Shown: one piece after another, positions 15,506-24,105 of the stretch
How positions within the stretch are numbered: position 1 is the stretch's first letter
Layout of the letters: each line of letters opens with the position of its first letter
DNA from: Ottowia flava
GTDB taxonomy: Bacteria > Pseudomonadota > Gammaproteobacteria > Burkholderiales > Burkholderiaceae_C
Direction: 5' to 3'
NCBI RefSeq assembly: GCF_042680565.1
Contig: NZ_JBHUEJ010000021.1
Coordinates: forward strand, 1 to 64,000
Length of the DNA: 64,000 bases
Made by a program: the position numbers and the translations under genes
The notes under the pieces: generated by a model
Told to the model about the DNA's origin: nothing
The model's input: only the letters and a program-made list of their open reading frames with translations
Database searches by the model: none

Positions 15506-16401
15506 CAAGCGGGCACGGCAGGCAGCGCGCGCGCCAGTGCGATGAAGGCACGCAGGTAGTCGATGTCCAGCTCGCCCTCACGCGCGCCCAGGTGGATCTG
15601 CTTGGCCACGCCGCGCGCGCCCAGGCGCACAGGCACCACGCCCAGTTGGGCGGCGTATTCCTGCACCAGCCAGCGCGGCAGCGCCGCCACGCCGCGCCCG
15701 CTGGCCACCATCTGCAACATGATGTCAGTGGTCTCAATCGTCTTGTGGCGCCGCGGCGCCACCCCCGCAGGCGTGAGGAACTGGTTGAACACGTCGAGCC
15801 GATCCGCCTCAACCGGGTAGGTGATCAGCACCTCGTCCTGCAGCTGCCGCGGCTTGACGTACGCCACCCGCGCCAGGCGATGGTTCGCGCCCACGACCAG
15901 CACCTGCTCGTAGTCGAACACCGGCTCGAAATGCAGACCGGGCTTGTACAGCGGATCGGGCGTGACCAGCAGGTCGATCTCGTAGCCGATCAGCGCGCCA
16001 ATGCCGCCAAACTGGAACTTCTGCTTGACGTCCACGTCGACGTCGGGCCACGCCGCCAGGTACGGCGCCACCACTTTCAGCAGCCACTGGTAGCAGGGAT
16101 GGCATTCCATGCCGATGCGCAGCGTGCCGCGCGCGCCCTGCGCAAACTGCGCGAGCCGCTCCTCGGCCAGCGCGAGCTGGGGCAGCACGCGCTTGGCCAC
16201 GCCCAGCAGGTACTGCCCGCCCTGGGTCAGCCGCAGGCTGCGGCCGTCGCGCGTCCAGATCGGCGTGCCCAGCTGATCTTCAAGTTTGCGGATCGAGTGG
16301 CTGAGCGCCGATTGCGTGAGACACAGCACTTCGGCCGCGGCGGTGAGCGAGCCGCACCGGTCGACCTCCTGCACGATGGCCAGGTGCATGCGCTCGATCA
16401 T
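15505..16401 (-). CDS. metR: LysR-family regulator MetR
   Basis: A 298-residue LysR regulator: helix-turn-helix at residues 5-65 (LAIVQEVDRCGSLTAAAEVL, LTQSALSHSIRKLEDQLGTP), followed by the MetR-specific effector domain with RIGMECHPCYQWL, the segment thought to recognise homocysteine, and QFGGIGALIGYEIDLLVTPD. MetR activates methionine biosynthesis genes, especially metE, with homocysteine as co-effector. It is divergent from metE with 99 bases between the starts, the classical metR-metE layout. Confidence 0.95.
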   Translation of the reverse strand: MIERMHLAIVQEVDRCGSLTAAAEVLCLTQSALSHSIRKLEDQLGTPIWTRDGRSLRLTQGGQYLLGVAKRVLPQLALAEERLAQFAQGARGTLRIGMECHPCYQWLLKVVAPYLAAWPDVDVDVKQKFQFGGIGALIGYEIDLLVTPDPLYKPGLHFEPVFDYEQVLVVGANHRLARVAYVKPRQLQDEVLITYPVEADRLDVFNQFLTPAGVAPRRHKTIETTDIMLQMVASGRGVAALPRWLVQEYAAQLGVVPVRLGARGVAKQIHLGAREGELDIDYLRAFIALARALPAVPA

Positions 16402-16411
16402 GTATGAGCCA

Positions 16412-16431
16412 AATTCATTGAATGTTGAGAA
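16412..16431. promoter_or_regulatory. Probable MetR binding region
   Basis: TTCATTGAA (16414-16422) overlaps TGAATGTTGAGAA (16419-16431). The known MetR consensus is TGAA-N5-TTCA; the overlapping half sites fit it loosely. It is placed 11-30 bases before metR and 70 before metE. No cobalamin-riboswitch elements are visible here. Confidence 0.45.
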
Positions 16432-16500
16432 TTGACCATTTTACTTCACGCATTGCGCTGCCTACCATGCCTGTCTTTCCTCCTATACGCAGAGCATTTC

Positions 16501-18828
16501 ATGGTCATCACGCACAACCTCGGCTACCCGCGCATCGGCGCGCGCCGTGAACTCAAATTCGCCCTGGAAGCCTACTGGAGGGGCCAAAGCTCGCAGGCCG
16601 ATCTGCTGGCCACCGGCGCCGATCTGCGGGCGCGCCACTGGGCCGATCAGGCCGCGCTGGGCCTGGTGCCGGTGGGCGATTTCTCGTACTACGACCAGGT
16701 GCTCGACATGAGCTTCACGCTGGGCAACCTGCCGGAGCGGGTGCAGGGCTTTCAGGGCGCCGAGCTGGACAACTACTTCCGCGTGGCGCGCGGACGCTCG
16801 GCGGCCGTCGCAGAAGCCGCCTGCTGCGGCGGCGCTCACGCCGAGAAGCACGGCGACGGCGGCGTGGCCGCTGGCGAGATGACCAAGTGGTTCGACACCA
16901 ACTACCACTACATCGTCCCCGAATTCACCGCGCAGACGCGCTTTGCGCTGAACCCCGAGCGGCTGCTGGCGCAGCTGGCCGAAGCGCGCGCCCAGGGCGT
17001 GAAGGCCAAGCCCGTCATCGTCGGGCCGGTGACCTACCTGGCGCTGGGCAAGGCCAAGGATGGCGCCGAGAAGCTGGCTCTGCTGGAGCAGCTGCTGCCG
17101 GTGTACGCGCAGCTGCTGGACCGCCTGGCCGCCGAAGGCGTGGAATGGGTGCAGATCGACGAGCCGCTGCTCGTCACCGAGCTGGACGCCGACTGGCGCC
17201 ACGCCTTCAACACGGCCTACCACCACCTCAAGATCTGCAAGCCCAAGCTGCTGCTCGCCACCTATTTCGGGCAACTGAAGGACAACGCCCACCTTGCCGC
17301 CAACCTGCCGGTGGCAGGCCTGCACGTGGACGCCATCAATGGCCGCGAAGACGTGCTGCCGCTGCTGGGCCTGCTGCCCGCGCACAAGGTGTTGTCCCTA
17401 GGCGTGGTCAACGGCCGCAACATCTGGAAGACCGACCTCGCCGCCACGCTGGACTGGCTGGAGCCGCTGGCCGAGCGTCTGGGTGATCGGCTGTGGCTGG
17501 CGCCGTCGTGCTCGCTGCTGCACGTGCCGGTCGATCTGGCCAGCGAAGAGCGGCTGGACGCCAATGTGCGCTCCTGGCTGGCCTTTGCCCGACAGAAGCT
17601 GGACGAGCTGGCCGTGCTGGCGCGCGCCATCAACGAAGGCCGCGACGCCGTCGCCCAGGAACTGGCCACCAACCAGGCCGCGCTGGCCGCGCGCCGCGCC
17701 TCGCCGCGCGTGCACAACCCGGCCGTGAAAGCCGCCGTCGCGCGCATCGACGCTCAGCTGGGCCTTCGCGAAAGTGCCTACGCGCAGCGCGCCGCCAAGC
17801 AGGCCGCACTGTTGAAGCTGCCGGCCTTCCCGACCACCACCATCGGCTCCTTCCCGCAAACCAGCGAGATCCGCCAGGCGCGCAGCGAATTCAAGGCGGG
17901 GCGGCTGGACGCTGCGGGCTACCAGCGCGCCATGCACGCCGAGATCGAACGCAGCGTGCGCGAGCAGGAAACGCTGGGCCTGGACGTGCTGGTGCACGGC
18001 GAGGCCGAGCGCAACGACATGGTCGAGTACTTCGGTGAGCAGCTCGAAGGCTATGCCTTCAGCCAGTTCGGCTGGGTGCAGTCGTACGGCTCGCGCTGCG
18101 TGAAGCCGCCGATCCTGTTCGGTGACATCAGCCGCCCGCAGCCGATGACGGTGGCGTGGACCACCTTTGCACAGTCGCTGACGTCCAAACCCATGAAGGG
18201 CATGCTGACGGGCCCGGTGACGATCCTGAACTGGTCCTTCGTGCGCGACGATCAGCCGCGCGCGGCATCGTGCAAGCAGCTGGCGCTGGCGATCCGCGAT
18301 GAGGTGCTGGACCTGGAGCGCGCCGGCGTCCGCGTGATCCAGATCGACGAAGCAGCGCTGCGTGAGGGCCTGCCCCTGCGCCGAGCCGACTGGAAAACCT
18401 ACCTGGACTGGGCAATCGAGTGCTTCCGCATCACGGCGAACGGCGTGCGCGACGAGACGCAGATCCACACGCACATGTGCTATTCCGAGTTCAACGACAT
18501 CATCGCGTCGATCGCCGACATGGACGCGGACGTGATCACCATCGAGACCTCGCGTTCGGACATGGAGCTGTTGGACGCATTCAACGACTTCAAATACCCG
18601 AACCAGATCGGCCCGGGCGTGTACGACATCCATTCGCCCAACATCCCCACGCAACAGCACATCGTCGGGCTGATGAAAAAGGCGGCCGAACGCATTCCGC
18701 CCGAGCGGCTGTGGGTCAACCCCGACTGCGGGCTGAAGACGCGAAATTGGCACGAAGTGATCCCCGCGTTGGAGCAGATGGTGGCCGCAGCCAAAACGTT
18801 GCGCAATGAGGTAGCGACCGCTGCCTGA
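16501..18828 (+). CDS. metE: Cobalamin-independent methionine synthase
   Basis: A 775-residue enzyme that transfers a methyl group from 5-methyltetrahydropteroyl-tri-glutamate to homocysteine, the last step of methionine synthesis. Two TIM-barrel halves are present. The N-terminal half starts NLGYPRIGARRELKFALE, and the C-terminal catalytic half carries FPTTTIGSFPQT, VHGEAERNDMVEYF, the Zn ligands HMCYSEF (His, Cys) and Cys of NPDCGLKTR, and the catalytic Asp/Glu of IQIDEAALREG. Residues 101-124 are an insertion with Cys108-Cys109 and several His/Glu, lying just before the conserved GEMTKWFDTNYHY. ATG 16501 (MVITHNLGYPRIG) matches the family start; a longer frame upstream does not. Confidence 0.97.
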   Translation: MVITHNLGYPRIGARRELKFALEAYWRGQSSQADLLATGADLRARHWADQAALGLVPVGDFSYYDQVLDMSFTLGNLPERVQGFQGAELDNYFRVARGRSAAVAEAACCGGAHAEKHGDGGVAAGEMTKWFDTNYHYIVPEFTAQTRFALNPERLLAQLAEARAQGVKAKPVIVGPVTYLALGKAKDGAEKLALLEQLLPVYAQLLDRLAAEGVEWVQIDEPLLVTELDADWRHAFNTAYHHLKICKPKLLLATYFGQLKDNAHLAANLPVAGLHVDAINGREDVLPLLGLLPAHKVLSLGVVNGRNIWKTDLAATLDWLEPLAERLGDRLWLAPSCSLLHVPVDLASEERLDANVRSWLAFARQKLDELAVLARAINEGRDAVAQELATNQAALAARRASPRVHNPAVKAAVARIDAQLGLRESAYAQRAAKQAALLKLPAFPTTTIGSFPQTSEIRQARSEFKAGRLDAAGYQRAMHAEIERSVREQETLGLDVLVHGEAERNDMVEYFGEQLEGYAFSQFGWVQSYGSRCVKPPILFGDISRPQPMTVAWTTFAQSLTSKPMKGMLTGPVTILNWSFVRDDQPRAASCKQLALAIRDEVLDLERAGVRVIQIDEAALREGLPLRRADWKTYLDWAIECFRITANGVRDETQIHTHMCYSEFNDIIASIADMDADVITIETSRSDMELLDAFNDFKYPNQIGPGVYDIHSPNIPTQQHIVGLMKKAAERIPPERLWVNPDCGLKTRNWHEVIPALEQMVAAAKTLRNEVATAA

Positions 18829-18892
18829 GCATGGTGAGCAGCCCAGCCATCAGGCCGCTCGCGCCCCTAGCATGACTCACTCCGACCGCCCG

Positions 18893-18911
18893 CCACGGCC
18901 TGAGGTCGTGG
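18893..18911 (+). terminator. Possible terminator hairpin downstream of metE
   Basis: Interrupted palindrome CCACGGCCTGAGGTCGTGG followed by CTCTTTGTTGTTT. The stem is good but the T-run is broken. The rest of 18829-19126 contains no gene that I can support. Confidence 0.5.
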
Positions 18912-19126
18912 CTCTTTGTTGTTTGCTAGTCGCGTGCTGCAGGTATGCTCGCGCTCGCGCACGCGCTGGGTTGGATGCGTCACGCGGTGCGCAGGGCCAA
19001 TTGGTGAATTCCAAAAGAAATCGGGCCCTGGCCCTAGTGGATATTGAGAGACCAGCTCCTCTTTTGGAAGCAAAAGGTCACTCGACGCACCTGGCGGTCG
19101 CCGCGCGCGGTCGACGCAGGCCGGTT

Positions 19127-20221
19127 TCAGTTGAAGCGCGTCTCCAAGAACTCGCGCGCGCGCCGGTACAAGTCGACGCGATTGAGCTCCAGCGCCATCG
19201 AATGGGTACCGCGCGCCAGCACCTCCAGACGCTTGTACGACGCGCCGCGCAGCCGGTCGAACACGTCCTGCGCCATGGACAAAGGCGTGTCCACGTCCCA
19301 CTCGCCCCATAGCAGTTGCGTGGGCGCGCGAATACGTTCAGGGGTGTAGGTCGCGCCTCCGGCGCCCCAGATATCGATCAGGTCGGCCATCACACCGTTG
19401 GGCACGCGCACGGTATCGTTCTCGGCTCCTGGCGTGCACTGCACCGCGGACAAGGCCTGCCACCAGGCGTCAAACTCGGCCGCGGGCATGATTTGCTCAG
19501 CCAACGTGTCCTCCAGGCCGCGCACCCAGCGCTTGCGCGCCTCGGCCTTGGGCACATTGCGGAAGGCGCCCAGGAAATCGACCGTGCCCAGCGCGGGTGT
19601 GGGCATAGCCGCCATCATCCAGCGCGACAAAGCCACCACCGGCGTGTTACGGATCGTCCACAGCGGCGCCACCATGACCAGATTTCGAACCAGTTCCCCG
19701 TACTCGGCCGCGAAGCCGCCGGCGATCGACGTACCCCAGGACCAACCGATCAGGTTGACCTGGGCCGCACCGCTGCGCTGGCGCACGAAGTCGACCACAG
19801 CCGCGAGGTCATGCAAGGCATCCGCGGTCTTGGCGTAGGGACTGCGTGCGCCGGCGCCGCTGGTGAATTCGGGCGGGCGCGACGAGCGGCCGTAGCCGCG
19901 GATGTCGAACACATAGGCGTCAAAACCGTGCACGGCCATGTAGTCCAGCCACGAGCCGCCGCCGAACATCGGATGGTCAAACACCACGCTGCCGGCGTAG
20001 CTGGCGCCGTGCACGAAGACCACCACCTTCTGGTCATTGACCGGTTTACCCGGTAGGCGCTTGTTGCGCACGTGGATGGATACCTCGGGCGCGCCGGGAA
20101 CGGGCAGCGCGAAATCGCAGACGGCAATGTCGGGCAGGCCCTCGCGGGACGCAGTGCTGGACGCGATCTCGATGGCCGTGCGGGGAACGGAATCGGTGGC
20201 GTTATCAGGGTCGCGGCGCAT
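19127..20221 (-). CDS. Alpha/beta hydrolase family protein
   Basis: A 364-residue alpha/beta-hydrolase. VVVFVHGASYAGSVVFD gives the oxyanion loop, LIGWSWGTSIAGGFAAEY the nucleophile elbow (G-W-S-W-G), LLWGEWDVDTPL the acid region and RGTHSMALELNRVDLYR the catalytic His. There is no signal peptide. It follows phaC by 10 bases on the same strand, so a role in handling polyhydroxyalkanoate or its monomers is possible, but the substrate is unknown; esterase or haloalkane-dehalogenase-like activities are also compatible. Confidence 0.82.
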   Translation of the reverse strand: MRRDPDNATDSVPRTAIEIASSTASREGLPDIAVCDFALPVPGAPEVSIHVRNKRLPGKPVNDQKVVVFVHGASYAGSVVFDHPMFGGGSWLDYMAVHGFDAYVFDIRGYGRSSRPPEFTSGAGARSPYAKTADALHDLAAVVDFVRQRSGAAQVNLIGWSWGTSIAGGFAAEYGELVRNLVMVAPLWTIRNTPVVALSRWMMAAMPTPALGTVDFLGAFRNVPKAEARKRWVRGLEDTLAEQIMPAAEFDAWWQALSAVQCTPGAENDTVRVPNGVMADLIDIWGAGGATYTPERIRAPTQLLWGEWDVDTPLSMAQDVFDRLRGASYKRLEVLARGTHSMALELNRVDLYRRAREFLETRFN

Positions 20222-20231
20222 CGTTCCGCAC

Positions 20232-21815
20232 TCAGCCTTGCGGCACTATTTCCAGCACGTAGGAACCAGGCGCGGCTTCAATCACCGGCCAGTCGGCGCT
20301 GCCCAGCGCCTGGGGTGCGGCCACCTGCTTGCCGCTGAACTGGGCGACCCAGCGCTGCCATTCTGGCCACCAGCTGCCCTGGTGCTTTTCAGCGCCGGCC
20401 TGCCAGGCCTCAGGGTCGGTCGTGCGCGGGCCGTTGAACCAGTAGCTCTTGCGCGACTTGGCCGGGTGGTTGATCACGGTGCCGGAGACGTGGCCGCCTT
20501 CGGTCAGCAGGAATTCGGCGGGGCCCGACACCAGGTCCAACCCGAGCAGCGTAGTCTTCCAGGGGACGATGTGGTCCTCGGTCGCCGACACGAAGCAGCA
20601 CGGCATATCAAGGTTGCCAGGGTCGGACTTGCGGCCGCGCAGTTGCAGCGCGCCGGGCTCGCGCATCAGGTTCTTGAGGTACATGTTCTCAACGTAGTAC
20701 TGGTACAGGTTGGCTGGCACGTTGGCCGTGTCGCTGTTCCAGTACAGCACGTCGAAAGGCGGGATGTTGTCGCCCAGAAGGTAGTTGGACACGTAGAAGT
20801 GCCAGATCGAATCCTTGGCGTGCAGCATGGCCATGGCCTTGGCCAAATCCTGGCCGGGCATCACGCCCTTCATGCGCAGGCGCGGCTCCATGGCGGCGAC
20901 CTGCGGTGGATCGATGAAGATGCCCACGTCGCCGTGGTCCGAATAGTCGACCAGCGTGGTGAGGAAGGTGGCCGAGGCAATGCGCTTCTTCTCGGCCGCC
21001 GTCATCACGGACAGCGCCGAGAATGACAACGCGCCACCGATGCACCAGGCCAGCAGGTTGGTTCTGGGCGAGCTGGCGACGTCGCAGGTCACCTTGATCG
21101 CCTTGTGCACACCGTCGTAGATGTACTCTTCCCAGCCCGCCTGGGTGGTGCCAGCGTGCGGGTTGCGCCAGGACACCATGAAGACTTGCATGCCCTGCTC
21201 CACCAGGTACTTGACGAAGGACTTCTGCTCGTTCAGATCGAACGCGTAGTACTTGTTCACGCAAGGCGGCACAACCACCACCGGCACGGCGCTGACCTTC
21301 GCCGTGAGCGGCTGGTACTGGAGCAGCTGGAACACCTCGTTCTGGAACACCACGGCGCCGGCCGTGTTGGCCAGGTTGCCGCCGACCGTGAAGGCCGATG
21401 CGTCGGTCGACGCGGGCAGCGCGTTGTTCTGCAGGTCTTCCAGCGCGCGCGTCAGGCCGGTCAGCACGCTCTTGCCCTGCGTGTCCAGCGCCTTCTGCAA
21501 GGCTTGCGGGTTGGTCAGGAAGTAGTTGGACGGCGACAGCGCGTCCACCGCATACTGCACGTAGAAGTTCCACAAGTTCTTCTGGTGCGCAGGCAACTGG
21601 TTGCCCAACTCACCGACATGCTGCGCAGTCTGGCCAGCGGCCTCGTACCACTTCAGCAGGAAACGGCCGTAAGGTGTGGCCGTCCAGGCCGGGTCCTTGA
21701 AGCGCGGGTCGCTCGCCAGCGCGCCAGGCGCGGCGCCCTCGCCAGGCGTCTGCTGCGGTAGCATCCAGTGGCGGGTCCAGTCTTCGAACAGGCGTTGCAA
21801 TGAGTCGGGTGTCAT
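20232..21815 (-). CDS. phaC: Class I poly(3-hydroxyalkanoate) synthase PhaC
   Basis: A 527-residue PHA synthase. The N-terminal PhaC_N region (DPRFKDPAWTATPYGRFLLKWYEA, LSPSNYFLTNPQAL) precedes the catalytic alpha/beta-hydrolase domain. The catalytic triad is Cys258 in LAWCIGG, Asp in SATEDHIVPW and His in EGGHVSGTVINHPA. The lipase-like box is normally G-x-C-x-G; here the first Gly is Ala. The protein is shorter than the roughly 590-residue Cupriavidus enzyme mainly at the N-terminus. ATG 21815 is chosen as the start of family similarity. It is placed 17 bases after the HIBCH-like gene, tying polymer synthesis to valine catabolism; phaA, phaB and phasins are not in the window. Confidence 0.92.
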   Translation of the reverse strand: MTPDSLQRLFEDWTRHWMLPQQTPGEGAAPGALASDPRFKDPAWTATPYGRFLLKWYEAAGQTAQHVGELGNQLPAHQKNLWNFYVQYAVDALSPSNYFLTNPQALQKALDTQGKSVLTGLTRALEDLQNNALPASTDASAFTVGGNLANTAGAVVFQNEVFQLLQYQPLTAKVSAVPVVVVPPCVNKYYAFDLNEQKSFVKYLVEQGMQVFMVSWRNPHAGTTQAGWEEYIYDGVHKAIKVTCDVASSPRTNLLAWCIGGALSFSALSVMTAAEKKRIASATFLTTLVDYSDHGDVGIFIDPPQVAAMEPRLRMKGVMPGQDLAKAMAMLHAKDSIWHFYVSNYLLGDNIPPFDVLYWNSDTANVPANLYQYYVENMYLKNLMREPGALQLRGRKSDPGNLDMPCCFVSATEDHIVPWKTTLLGLDLVSGPAEFLLTEGGHVSGTVINHPAKSRKSYWFNGPRTTDPEAWQAGAEKHQGSWWPEWQRWVAQFSGKQVAAPQALGSADWPVIEAAPGSYVLEIVPQG

Positions 21816-21832
21816 GGGCAATGGGCTCCGGC

Positions 21833-22978
21833 TTACAGTAGGTCGGCCAGCGGATGTGGCGGCTGCAGGAAGGATTGAATGTAGTCGTCGCTCACCTCGG
21901 CCAGGGTGGCAGGGCGCCATTGAGGATTGCGATCCTTGTCGATGATGAGGGCGCGGATGCCTTCAGCAAAGTCGCCAAACCGTGCACAAGCGACGGAGAC
22001 ATGGTATTCCAGCCGCAAGACATCGGCCATCGATAGGTGCAGCACGCGCCGCCACAGCGCGAAGGACAGCCCCGCCGAGGTGGGCGAACCCTTGACGAAG
22101 GTCTTGGCCGCATTGGACAGCCACGGATCTTCGTGCGCTGTCAACGCCTGCAGACGCCGCGCAATGTCGGCCAGCTGGTCGTGGCCAATGATGGCTTCGA
22201 TCGCGTCAAAGTGCTTGCGCAGGTTGGACGGCGGCAAGGCCGCTTCGGGGACAGAATGGCGCACCAGCACGTGGCTGAGGCGCGCGGAGTTGACGTCGGC
22301 AACATCGGACCATTGCGCCTTAGCGAGATCGGCCAGCACCTGTGCCTTGTCGTCCTGCGCGACCACAAAATCGACCAGGCCAGCAAAGCGCGCATCGGCC
22401 GCGTTGATAGACGCACCGGTCAGCGCCAGAAACAGGCCGGTGCGTCCGGGCGAGCGTCGCAGGAACCAGCTGCCGCCCACGTCGGGGTACAGGCCGATGG
22501 AAATCTCCGGCATCGCCAGGCGCGTCGACAAGGTGCCCACGCGGTGCGACGCGCCGGCCAGTAGGCCGATGCCGCCACCCATCACGATGCCGTTGCCCCA
22601 GCACAGCACGGGTTTCGGGTAGGTGTGGATTTGGTAGTCGAGCCGGTATTCGCGCTCGAAAAAGCGCGCGGCGTTTAGCGGGATCTGACCCGGCGGCGTT
22701 TCGCGCATCGACGCGTACAGTAACTGCAGATCGCCACCCGCACAGAAGGCCTTGTTGCCGACTGCGTCGAGCACCACGCCGACGATGCCCCGGTCCTTGG
22801 CCCAATCCGCGAGCTTGGGCCCAAGTTTGTCGATCATCGGGAGCGACAGCGCGTTGAGCGTGGGCAGCGAATTGAGCGTGGCGTGGCCAAAGCGCCGCCC
22901 GCAAGCGGTGATGATCTCGCTGAACAGCACGCAATCCTGCATGACATCCTGCGTCTGGGGATCCGGGCGCTCAGACAT
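21833..22978 (-). CDS. Enoyl-CoA hydratase/isomerase family protein, 3-hydroxyisobutyryl-CoA hydrolase-like
   Basis: A 381-residue crotonase-fold protein, long for a hydratase and typical for HIBCH. Key segments are LNALSLPMIDKL, KAFCAGGDLQLLYASM with the oxyanion-hole Gly, WGNGIVMGGGIGLLAGASHR, MPEISIGLYPDVGGSWFL with the catalytic Glu and Asp of hydrolases, and the C-terminal FAEGIRALIIDKDRNPQWRP that is diagnostic of the HIBCH branch. It hydrolyses 3-hydroxyisobutyryl-CoA, the step between isobutyryl-CoA dehydrogenase and mmsB in valine degradation; the neighbours fit exactly. Confidence 0.9.
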   Translation of the reverse strand: MSERPDPQTQDVMQDCVLFSEIITACGRRFGHATLNSLPTLNALSLPMIDKLGPKLADWAKDRGIVGVVLDAVGNKAFCAGGDLQLLYASMRETPPGQIPLNAARFFEREYRLDYQIHTYPKPVLCWGNGIVMGGGIGLLAGASHRVGTLSTRLAMPEISIGLYPDVGGSWFLRRSPGRTGLFLALTGASINAADARFAGLVDFVVAQDDKAQVLADLAKAQWSDVADVNSARLSHVLVRHSVPEAALPPSNLRKHFDAIEAIIGHDQLADIARRLQALTAHEDPWLSNAAKTFVKGSPTSAGLSFALWRRVLHLSMADVLRLEYHVSVACARFGDFAEGIRALIIDKDRNPQWRPATLAEVSDDYIQSFLQPPHPLADLL

Positions 22979-23109
22979 GGCACCCCACCGCTAAAAAGGC
23001 CTTGCAGCCGCGTGTGTCGGGCTCGCGCCCGGTGGTGTCGTTCATCCGTACATTCCTCTAATCGTCAGCGCCACGGCGCCGTCCCGGCGCAGGGGCGGCG
23101 TACCACACG

Positions 23110-23156
23110 CCGCAGAAGCGCCGCGCTCCCTCATCGACCGAGGGCCGCTTCTGCGG
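23110..23156 (-). other. Strong intergenic hairpin between mmsB and the HIBCH-like gene
   Basis: A perfect 11-base inverted repeat, CCGCAGAAGCG (23110-23120) and CGCTTCTGCGG (23146-23156), with a second inner stem CTCCCT/AGGG. It follows the mmsB stop by 10 bases on the minus strand. There is no T-run, so it may stabilise or partly terminate the mmsB transcript rather than act as a full terminator. The rest of 22979-23165 has no supported gene. Confidence 0.55.
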
Positions 23157-23165
23157 GTTGCAGCA

Positions 23166-24062
23166 TCAAGGCTTCTTCTGAAACATCTGAATGACGCTGG
23201 AGAAATCGAGCCCGCCCTGCCCCGCCAGACTGTGTGCGGCGTAGAGGTTGCGAGCCATACCGCCCAGCGGGGTGGAGGCGCGCACGGCCGCGGCATTCTC
23301 CTGCGACAGGCCGAGGTCCTTCAGCATCAGGTCGGTACCGAAGCCGCCTGCGTAGCCTTTGGAGGCCGGTGCCGTCTCCATCACACCGGGCAGCGGGTTG
23401 TACTTCTCGAGCGCCCAGTTGCCGCCGGAGCTGCGACGCATGATCTCGGACAGCACCTTGGGGTCGAGCCCATTGGCGATGCCCAGCGCGATGGCCTCGG
23501 ACGTGCCGATCATCAAAATCCCGAGCAGCATGTTGTTGCAGATCTTGGCGGTCTGGCCCGCACCGGCATCACCGGCGTGAAAGATGTTGCTGCCCATCTT
23601 GTCCAGTACCGGACGGGCGCGCTCCAGGTCGGCCGCCCCACCGCCCACCATAAAGGTCAGCGTGCCGGCAATGGCGCCGCCCGTACCACCAGATACCGGC
23701 GCGTCGATGACCACCACACCACGCTTCGCGGCGGCTTGCGCGACCTTGCGCGAAGTGGCGGCAGCGATGGTGCTGCTGTCGATCACCAGCGTGCCGGTCG
23801 GCAGCATTTCAAGCAGGCCGGCTTTGCCGTCGCTGCCCAGGTACAGCCCTTCCACGTGCTGGCTGGCGGGCAGCATACTGACCACCACTTGGGCGCCAGT
23901 CACCGCGTCTTCGGCCGACGACGCAATCGCCACCCCATCCTTCCGCAGGGCGTCGCACGCGGCGCTGGACAGGTCGAACGCTCGCACCTCGAATCCAGCC
24001 TTGTGCAGGTTCAGCGCCATCGGGCCGCCCATGTTGCCCAGGCCAATGAATGCCACTTTCAT
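23166..24062 (-). CDS. mmsB: 3-hydroxyisobutyrate dehydrogenase
   Basis: A 298-residue NAD-dependent beta-hydroxyacid dehydrogenase that oxidises 3-hydroxyisobutyrate to methylmalonate semialdehyde in valine degradation. The N-terminal Rossmann motif is VAFIGLGNMGGPMA, the substrate-binding signature is DAPVSGGTGGAIAGTLTFMVGG, the catalytic Lys lies in AGAGQTAKICNNMLL, and the family C-terminus GFGTDLMLKDLGLSQ is present. The ATG at 24062 is preceded by AAGGAGAAAAG, a strong ribosome binding site. It follows the acyl-CoA dehydrogenase gene by 43 bases. Confidence 0.95.
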   Translation of the reverse strand: MKVAFIGLGNMGGPMALNLHKAGFEVRAFDLSSAACDALRKDGVAIASSAEDAVTGAQVVVSMLPASQHVEGLYLGSDGKAGLLEMLPTGTLVIDSSTIAAATSRKVAQAAAKRGVVVIDAPVSGGTGGAIAGTLTFMVGGGAADLERARPVLDKMGSNIFHAGDAGAGQTAKICNNMLLGILMIGTSEAIALGIANGLDPKVLSEIMRRSSGGNWALEKYNPLPGVMETAPASKGYAGGFGTDLMLKDLGLSQENAAAVRASTPLGGMARNLYAAHSLAGQGGLDFSSVIQMFQKKP

Positions 24063-24105
24063 CTCTTTTCTCCTTGGTTTGTAGGTCTGTTGGAAAGGCG
24101 CCGAC

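Noticed and set aside
16402..16500. Cobalamin or SAM riboswitch before metE
   Set aside because: The leader is under 100 bases and has no B12-box or SAM-aptamer helices; the metR layout explains control.
22979..23045. 24-codon frame starting MNDTTGREPDTRG upstream of the HIBCH-like gene
   Set aside because: Short, overlapping the next start, without a clear ribosome binding site or known relatives; not enough to call a gene.
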